DNA of 9,565 nt from SAR202 cluster bacterium (GTDB lineage: Bacteria; Chloroflexota; Dehalococcoidia; SAR202; CAJWER01): assembly GCA_030740335.1 (NCBI GenBank), contig JASLXL010000307.1:1-9565 (forward strand), written 5' to 3'. This document shows, in pieces, positions 5,569 to 9,565 of the stretch. The notes beneath the pieces were generated by a model. The model was not told the DNA's origin. It ran no database searches and saw only the letters and a list, made by a program, of their open reading frames with translations. The translations under genes and the position numbers were made by a program. Position 1 is the stretch's first letter, and each line of letters starts with the position of its first letter.

Positions 5569-6918
5569 TTAGGCCTCATCGCCCGTATTGAAGCTCCACT
5601 CCGCACGGAACGCGATCGACATAAGCAGCACCACCGCGATCAGCGCGGTCCCAGAGACGAGAGTTGCCGCCGGCGCGCCGTACAGTTGCGCTAAGCCGCC
5701 CACGATCAGCGTTCCGATGGGAAACGCGATTAAGGTGGTCCCGGAAAGCGCCATCACCCTACCCCGTATGTTGTCCGGAACGATCGACTGAATGACCACC
5801 CCCACCACCGTATAGGTGATCACCATCGTCGCTCCGTAGGCCACTAGGATGGAGAAAGCTAGCAACAGAGTCCCCGATTGCGAAAAGGCCAGTAGCCCGA
5901 TTCCGGTGATGCACGCGGTAACGACAATCAGCAGCCCCTTTTGCCTGATCTCTCCAAGAGAGGCCAACACAATGGCTCCAATGGTGTTGCCGGCCCCCAA
6001 CGTGGCTACGAGGAGACCCAGTAACTCTGGGCCACCTGAGAACACTTCGTCGGCATAGACTGGCATCAGCCCCAAATTGACGGGAGTAAGCAGCAACATG
6101 AACGACGCTATCAGAAGCGTCATCGACAACACGGTCTTGTTATGGAGTATGTATCCAGCAGCTTCCGAAAGCTCCGTCAGCACTACCCGTGGTCGGAGTG
6201 GGTGACGGTTGTAGTTAAAACCTTCAATCATCAGCGTCGAGTAGATCGCGACCAGCAAGAAAATCACAGCCAGCATCAACGTCGGCCCGGGCCCGATAAG
6301 CGCGATCGAGAAGCCCGTGAAGGCTGGGGCCGCCAGGCGGGTGACGCTTCCCGCCAACCCCGCCAGCGCGAACCCATTGACGTATAGGCGCTTCGGGATC
6401 ACGTTGGCCAGCAGCGCCTGCTCCGCCGGCCCAAGCAACGATCCAGCCACACCATTCAACAAAGCAAAAGCGAAGACATGCCATGGGGCGACAGGGCCTA
6501 CGATCACTACTACGCCGAAGCCAGCGACGAACAGCGCCCACAGACCGAGGGCTATTGCAACAGTCTTCCGACGGTCCCAGGCATCAACAAAGACTCCGGC
6601 AATTGGTCCCACGATAACAGCAGGCAGGGCGCCTATGCCTATCGCGAGTCCAGTTAGCAAAGGTGAGTGCGTCAGATGGAACGTCAGCCACCCCACCACG
6701 ACGTTGACCATCCACCCGCTAAAGGCCCCGCTGAACAGCGTGGCCCACAGAAAACGAAAGCTCCGGTGCTGGAACGACTCGAGAGTGCGGATACGGACGT
6801 AGCCCCGAAATCGACCGTCATGACTTCGCGATTTTGGCAACGATCCGGAAGGCTGAGTCTCTGAGAAGAAACGAGTCGGGGCATCTCCGGCCTGGTTGGT
6901 AGCCTCAGTATCTTGCAT
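5569..6918 (-). CDS. Major facilitator superfamily exporter (MefA/EntS-like)
   Basis: A 449-residue integral membrane protein. After a hydrophilic N-terminus of about 50 residues comes FQHRSFRFLWATLFSGAFSG (49-68), typical of the MFS_3/EntS-like exporter group, then repeated hydrophobic spans consistent with about twelve helices. The first-half loop motif DAWDRRKTV (112-120) and the conserved PDNIRGRVMAL (381-391) are family signatures. Related carriers are proton-driven efflux pumps for macrolides, siderophores or other small molecules; the substrate here is unknown. The N-terminal tail (1-45) is longer than usual, but no alternative start with a better ribosome site is seen. The gene is separated from the hydrolase by more than 230 bp and from the flavoprotein by about 630 bp, so it is probably transcribed alone. 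Confidence 0.93.
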   Translation of the reverse strand: MQDTEATNQAGDAPTRFFSETQPSGSLPKSRSHDGRFRGYVRIRTLESFQHRSFRFLWATLFSGAFSGWMVNVVVGWLTFHLTHSPLLTGLAIGIGALPAVIVGPIAGVFVDAWDRRKTVAIALGLWALFVAGFGVVVIVGPVAPWHVFAFALLNGVAGSLLGPAEQALLANVIPKRLYVNGFALAGLAGSVTRLAAPAFTGFSIALIGPGPTLMLAVIFLLVAIYSTLMIEGFNYNRHPLRPRVVLTELSEAAGYILHNKTVLSMTLLIASFMLLLTPVNLGLMPVYADEVFSGGPELLGLLVATLGAGNTIGAIVLASLGEIRQKGLLIVVTACITGIGLLAFSQSGTLLLAFSILVAYGATMVITYTVVGVVIQSIVPDNIRGRVMALSGTTLIAFPIGTLIVGGLAQLYGAPAATLVSGTALIAVVLLMSIAFRAEWSFNTGDEA

Positions 6919-7147
6919 GGTTGGGATTCGTTTTATCCGTTGGCATTACTGTCAGCATGTCCCTACTCTAACTCTGCGCCAAAAGTCCGGACCTCTATCA
7001 CACATAATCTAAGTGCCACTTTAATACTAGAGCACAAAATCTAATGGAATCCAGCCCATATAAGGTCAATCACCAGCATATTTTTTGCCAACGTCCCACA
7101 TAGGTCTTTCCCGACTCGGCTTATATACCTGTAGACCGACAGCGAAA
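6919..7147. other. Intergenic stretch, no gene seen
   Basis: This is the left part of the 626-bp gap between the MFS and flavoprotein genes. It is fairly AT-rich, with a six-T run at 7081-7086. GGTCT (7103-7107) could pair with AGACC (7133-7137) around a small CCG-ACT-CGG hairpin (7111-7119). No coding signature or convincing promoter for the MFS gene was found. Confidence 0.5.
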
Positions 7148-7300
7148 ATGGGGCACCTGAGAGGGCTGGAAAACCCGAGAGTGGGAGGGTGGTGCAAGCT
7201 CCTGGACACAGGGTAGAGTTACCCGAGAAAGGAGCAGGCGTGCCCCAATCATCAGTAGGTAAACCAGAGGCCGTCGAGGAGCGGACCGCGCAGGCTCTAC
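7148..7300 (+). ncRNA. Candidate structured RNA, T-box-like in parts
   Basis: TGGGGCAC (7149-7156) pairs perfectly with GTGCCCCA (7240-7247). This eight-base helix encloses three smaller hairpins: GGG/CCC (7163-7165, 7174-7176), GGAG/CTCC (7184-7187, 7199-7202) and GGGTA/TACCC with loop GAGT (7211-7224). A further helix, AGAGGCC (7266-7272) with GGCTCT (7293-7298), surrounds GCGGACCGCG (7281-7290). The order GAGAG, GGTGCAAGC, CAGTAGG, ACCGCG recalls the stem II/III and antiterminator landmarks of T-box leaders. However, the expected TGGNACCGCG bulge is altered, no stem I is evident, and no aminoacyl-tRNA synthetase or amino-acid gene follows on the plus strand. Strand is uncertain, since the helices would also form in the minus transcript, which leads toward the MFS gene. 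Confidence 0.35.
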
Positions 7301-7353
7301 AGGACTACAGGCCATAAGTCTCGATCCAAGGGTCGCCTTAGCCTACGCCAGCA

Positions 7354-7434
7354 GTTCTTCCCTAAATCCACATCATTCGTCTTTATGGCGACTACCTCAC
7401 TCCTCCTTGCCCCAGAGTCAGCTAATGGTTCACG
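7354..7434 (-). pseudogene. Tyrosine-recombinase (phage integrase) fragment
   Basis: Twenty-seven codons read REPLADSGARRSEVVAIKTN then DVDLGKN. This is the segment around catalytic Arg I of XerC/integrase-type recombinases (consensus of the type LLDTGxRRSEllaLkxxDvDl). Upstream and downstream codons in the same frame do not resemble the family, and the His-x-x-Arg and Tyr motifs are absent. It is too short to function and marks a former integrase gene. The rest of 7301-7544 shows nothing recognisable. Confidence 0.5.
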
Positions 7435-7544
7435 CGTTTGGCAGTCGTTTAGGTTGTTACTCTGGCCGTGGTGGTGAAGTGTGGAATTTAAGGCTGGTGA
7501 TTGTTGGTTGTTTGTAGTGGTTATTTGTCGATGGGGCAGGCTTG

Positions 7545-8792
7545 TCACACGTACTGACCGGCAGCGTATCCGGATGCCCAGGCCCACTGGAAGTTATAGC
7601 CACCCAGGGGGCCCGTCACGTCCACGGCTTCACCGATGAAGAACAGGCCGGGCACTGCCAAAGCACCCATGGTCTTGGACGAGAGGCCGGCGGTGTCCAC
7701 GCCGCCGAGCGTGACCTCCGCCTTACGGTAGCCTTCCGTCCCACTGGGCGAGATTATCCAATCCTTTAACGTGTGAGCAACGGCGCTGAGGGCCTTGGTG
7801 GAAAGCTGGGCCATGGCCCGGTTGGGAATTGATGTCTCACCCATAGCCTCCACGAATCTTCTTGGTAGCAGCGCGGAGAGGATGGTCTGTAACTCCGTTC
7901 TTGGCCTGACGGCCCGTTGCTCTTTCAGATAGGTGAGCAGATCAATGCCAGGTAGCATGTCAATATGCACCTGCTCGCCCTCTCGCCAGTAAGAGGATAT
8001 TTGAAGCATAGAAGGACCGCTAAGGCCCTTGTGGGTAAATAGCAGGTTCTCGGCAAATCTGGCACCTCCGCACCTAGTGATGCAAGGAATGGATACTCCT
8101 GCCAGCCTTCCACAAAATTCAAGGGTCCGACCGCTGGTGGTGAACGGGACCAGGCCAGCATGCGTCGGCACGACATTGAGACCAAACTGCCGGGCAACCG
8201 CATAGGCAACACCAGTAGCACCCATTTGTGGAATGGACAGTCCTCCAGTAGCCACCACTAGGGAGTCAGCCTCGACAAACTCCATATCCGTCTCTATCAG
8301 GAAGCAGTCGGTGCGCCGACTGCTGATAATTTTACGAAGCAGTCGAATCGTCACATTGGCCGATTCTGCCTCGTCCAGCAGCATGCGCACGATCTCCTTG
8401 GCGGAATCGTCGCAGAAAAGCTGCCCAAGCTTCTTTTCGTGGTAAGCAATGCTATGTTTTTCCACCAAAGCGATGAACTCCTGAGATGTGTACCGGCTCA
8501 GGGCTGAGACACAGAAGGTTTTGTTTTGAGACTCGTAGTTGTCTGGCGTAGCGTAGAGGTTCGTGAAATTGCAGCGCCCGCCTCCAGAAATAAGTATCTT
8601 CTTGCCGACCTTGTTGGCGTGCTCTAGCACTAGGACGCTGCGCCCCCGATTTCCTGCTTCGATGGCGCACATAAGGCCGGCTGCCCCCGCTCCAACAATG
8701 ACAACATCGTAGCGCTCAACGCTTTTAGGGCTATTGTGTGGGGATGCTATGGGTTCAGCAAGATTGGGTGGCTCTGTATGCAAGCTGCGCAT
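7545..8792 (-). CDS. BaiN/RdsA (HI0933, YhiN) family FAD-dependent oxidoreductase
   Basis: A complete 415-residue flavoprotein. The dinucleotide-binding fold opens with YDVVIVGAGAAGLMCAIEAG (28-47), then the family hallmark GKKILISGGGRCNFTN (63-78), a central VVATGGLSIPQMGATG segment (about 178-193) that is part of the FAD fold, and the C-terminal signature GEAVDVTGPLGGYNFQWAWASG (387-408). Members of this HI0933/YhiN group bind FAD; some have been linked to reduction of unsaturated bonds, as proposed for bile-acid dehydroxylation, but the cellular substrate is generally unknown. The 27-residue N-terminal tail before the Rossmann strand is longer than usual; no ATG, GTG or TTG start lies closer to it, so the first ATG was kept. 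It is divergent from the second PhyH gene, sharing a 131-bp spacer. Confidence 0.93.
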   Translation of the reverse strand: MRSLHTEPPNLAEPIASPHNSPKSVERYDVVIVGAGAAGLMCAIEAGNRGRSVLVLEHANKVGKKILISGGGRCNFTNLYATPDNYESQNKTFCVSALSRYTSQEFIALVEKHSIAYHEKKLGQLFCDDSAKEIVRMLLDEAESANVTIRLLRKIISSRRTDCFLIETDMEFVEADSLVVATGGLSIPQMGATGVAYAVARQFGLNVVPTHAGLVPFTTSGRTLEFCGRLAGVSIPCITRCGGARFAENLLFTHKGLSGPSMLQISSYWREGEQVHIDMLPGIDLLTYLKEQRAVRPRTELQTILSALLPRRFVEAMGETSIPNRAMAQLSTKALSAVAHTLKDWIISPSGTEGYRKAEVTLGGVDTAGLSSKTMGALAVPGLFFIGEAVDVTGPLGGYNFQWAWASGYAAGQYV

Positions 8793-8801
8793 TTCTCAGC
8801 G

Positions 8802-8810
8802 ATCATACCA
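8802..8810 (-). promoter_or_regulatory. Possible extended -10 for the flavoprotein gene
   Basis: Read on the minus strand, TGGTATGAT is an extended -10 (TGN before TATGAT). It lies 9 bases before the ATG at 8792, so the transcript would be almost leaderless, which fits the absence of a clear Shine-Dalgarno site. No good -35 is present. Confidence 0.3.
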
Positions 8811-8847
8811 CTGGTCAGAATGTTGCGGCGTGGGCGGGAGACAGATG

Positions 8848-8895
8848 TTGACCACGAGGCATATACTGACAGTACTAAGTTGCGATTCGTACAAT
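8848..8895 (+). promoter_or_regulatory. Promoter region of the second PhyH gene
   Basis: Two overlapping possibilities exist. TTGACC (8848-8853) with AGGCATATACTGACA, TATACT at 8862-8867, repeats the arrangement found before the Rid gene (TTGACC, AGGC, TATACTG), though the spacing is only 8 bases. CTGACA (8866-8871) and TACAAT (8890-8895), 18 bases apart, form a more conventional -35/-10 pair 28 bases before the ATG. Confidence 0.4.
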
Positions 8896-8923
8896 GGTGC
8901 TAAGTCACAACGAGGAGCGTTGC

Positions 8924-9565
8924 ATGTCGGCCCTAACCGGCGAACAGATCGAACACTTCCAAACGGAGGGGTACGTCGTCGTTGACGACGTCATCTCACC
9001 GGAGGAGTTCCTGGATCCACTTGAGGAGGAATACGCCACAGTGCTCGACCTCCTCACTGGCGAATTATTTGAGTCTGGCAGCATTTCTTCGACCTACGCC
9101 AGCCTGTCATTCAGTGACCGCCTGATCAAGGTCTATCAAGAGAGCGGAAAGGTCCACAGCGGATACTTCGATTTTTCTCTGCCTCAGGGCGGCATCAAGC
9201 ACGACACTCCAATGTGGCACGGCCCGGCGGTATTCAATACCCTTACCGCCGATTCACTCCTCGATGCCGTGGAGTCCATCATCGGCCCCGAAATCTTCTC
9301 CAACCCGGTCCAACACGTCAGAATGAAGCCTCCTGAACACATGACGCCGAAGGACCACTCCGGTCGTGTACAGCTTGGTGCCACGCCGTGGCACCAAGAT
9401 CTTGGTGTCGTGACCGCCGAAGCCAACGACACTGAGATGCTTACCGTGTGGTTGCCGGTATGGGACGCGGACGAGGACGCAGGATGCCTTCAACTCGTGC
9501 CTTGGAGTCACACTGAGGGGTTGGCCTTCCACTGCGCGGGGCCTAACGCTGCGACACCTGGCCTA
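8924..9565 (+). CDS. Second PhyH-family oxygenase, 5' part only
   Basis: The frame is open to the last base and encodes 214 residues without a stop, so the 3' end is outside the window. It begins MSALTGEQIEHFQTEGYVVV, a textbook PhyH N-terminus, with AGGAG at 8913-8917 six bases before the ATG. The first two iron ligands are His157 and Asp159 in TPWHQD, followed by MLTVWLPVWDADEDAGCLQL and PWSH (193-196). The distal His and 2-oxoglutarate Arg would lie beyond the window. It differs in sequence and base composition from the PhyH gene at 1280-2104 (higher GC, different spacing), so the two are not recent duplicates. The substrate is not predictable. It is divergent from the flavoprotein gene, and possible co-regulation is inference only. 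Confidence 0.9.
   Translation, partial: MSALTGEQIEHFQTEGYVVVDDVISPEEFLDPLEEEYATVLDLLTGELFESGSISSTYASLSFSDRLIKVYQESGKVHSGYFDFSLPQGGIKHDTPMWHGPAVFNTLTADSLLDAVESIIGPEIFSNPVQHVRMKPPEHMTPKDHSGRVQLGATPWHQDLGVVTAEANDTEMLTVWLPVWDADEDAGCLQLVPWSHTEGLAFHCAGPNAATPGL

Noticed and set aside
6224..6884. Several 65-160-codon frames on both strands inside the MFS gene
   Set aside because: They are shadows of the GC-rich MFS coding sequence, with Arg/Pro/Ala-rich products and no ribosome sites.
7149..7247. A class II tRNA, because a seven- to eight-pair stem closes a branched structure of about 97 bases
   Set aside because: There is no T-arm with a TTC loop before the 3' strand and no proper D-arm or anticodon arm.
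7121..7315. A 64-codon minus-strand frame across the structured-RNA candidate
   Set aside because: Its Pro/Ser/Arg-rich product resembles no family, and the segment is better explained by base-paired structure.

Overview
The window looks like a stretch of a marine or sponge-associated bacterial chromosome, probably Chloroflexota of the SAR202 type. This is an inference from gene content only: a SUMF1-like domain protein, two phytanoyl-CoA-dioxygenase-like (PhyH) oxygenases, a phosphotriesterase-family hydrolase, a zinc-ribbon protein and a TPR lipoprotein, with loosely spaced genes and decayed gene pieces between them. No rRNA, tRNA, CRISPR array or complete mobile element was found.

Layout. 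1-384 is the 3' end of a SUMF1/FGE-sulfatase-domain gene (+). 575-997 encodes a Rid/YjgF-family protein (+). 1280-2104 (-) is a complete PhyH-type Fe(II)/2-oxoglutarate oxygenase. 2105-2830 is a gene graveyard: an RCC1-repeat fragment (+) and, on the other strand, an otherwise perfect 62-residue 4-oxalocrotonate tautomerase whose start-codon position reads GGG. 2831-3481 encodes a zinc-ribbon protein of unknown function (+), and 3575-4111 a TPR lipoprotein (+). Then come four leftward genes: a phosphotriesterase/PHP-family hydrolase (4189-5256), preceded by an overlapping 25-residue hydrophobic micro-ORF (5253-5330), an MFS exporter (5569-6918) and, after a 626-bp gap, a BaiN/HI0933-family flavoprotein (7545-8792). 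The gap holds a candidate structured RNA (about 7148-7300) and a tyrosine-recombinase scrap (7354-7434). A second PhyH gene starts at 8924 (+) and runs off the right end.

The most interesting non-coding signal is a dispersed intergenic repeat of up to about 130 bp. It is fullest at 2687-2816, with partial copies near 471-540, 1117-1235, 3505-3577 and 4103-4140. Most copies end in a TATACT box followed by a GGCAGG-like tract. Three copies sit directly in front of rightward genes (Rid, zinc-ribbon, TPR), where they may act as promoters, and a related TATACT box precedes the second PhyH gene. Two other copies lie between convergent gene ends, where a promoter has no obvious target, so the element looks like a small mobile or degenerating repeat that can carry a promoter.

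No multigene pathway or defence system is evident. The hydrolase, oxygenases, flavoprotein and exporter fit a general small-molecule catabolism and detoxification role, but nothing in the sequence ties them into one pathway.
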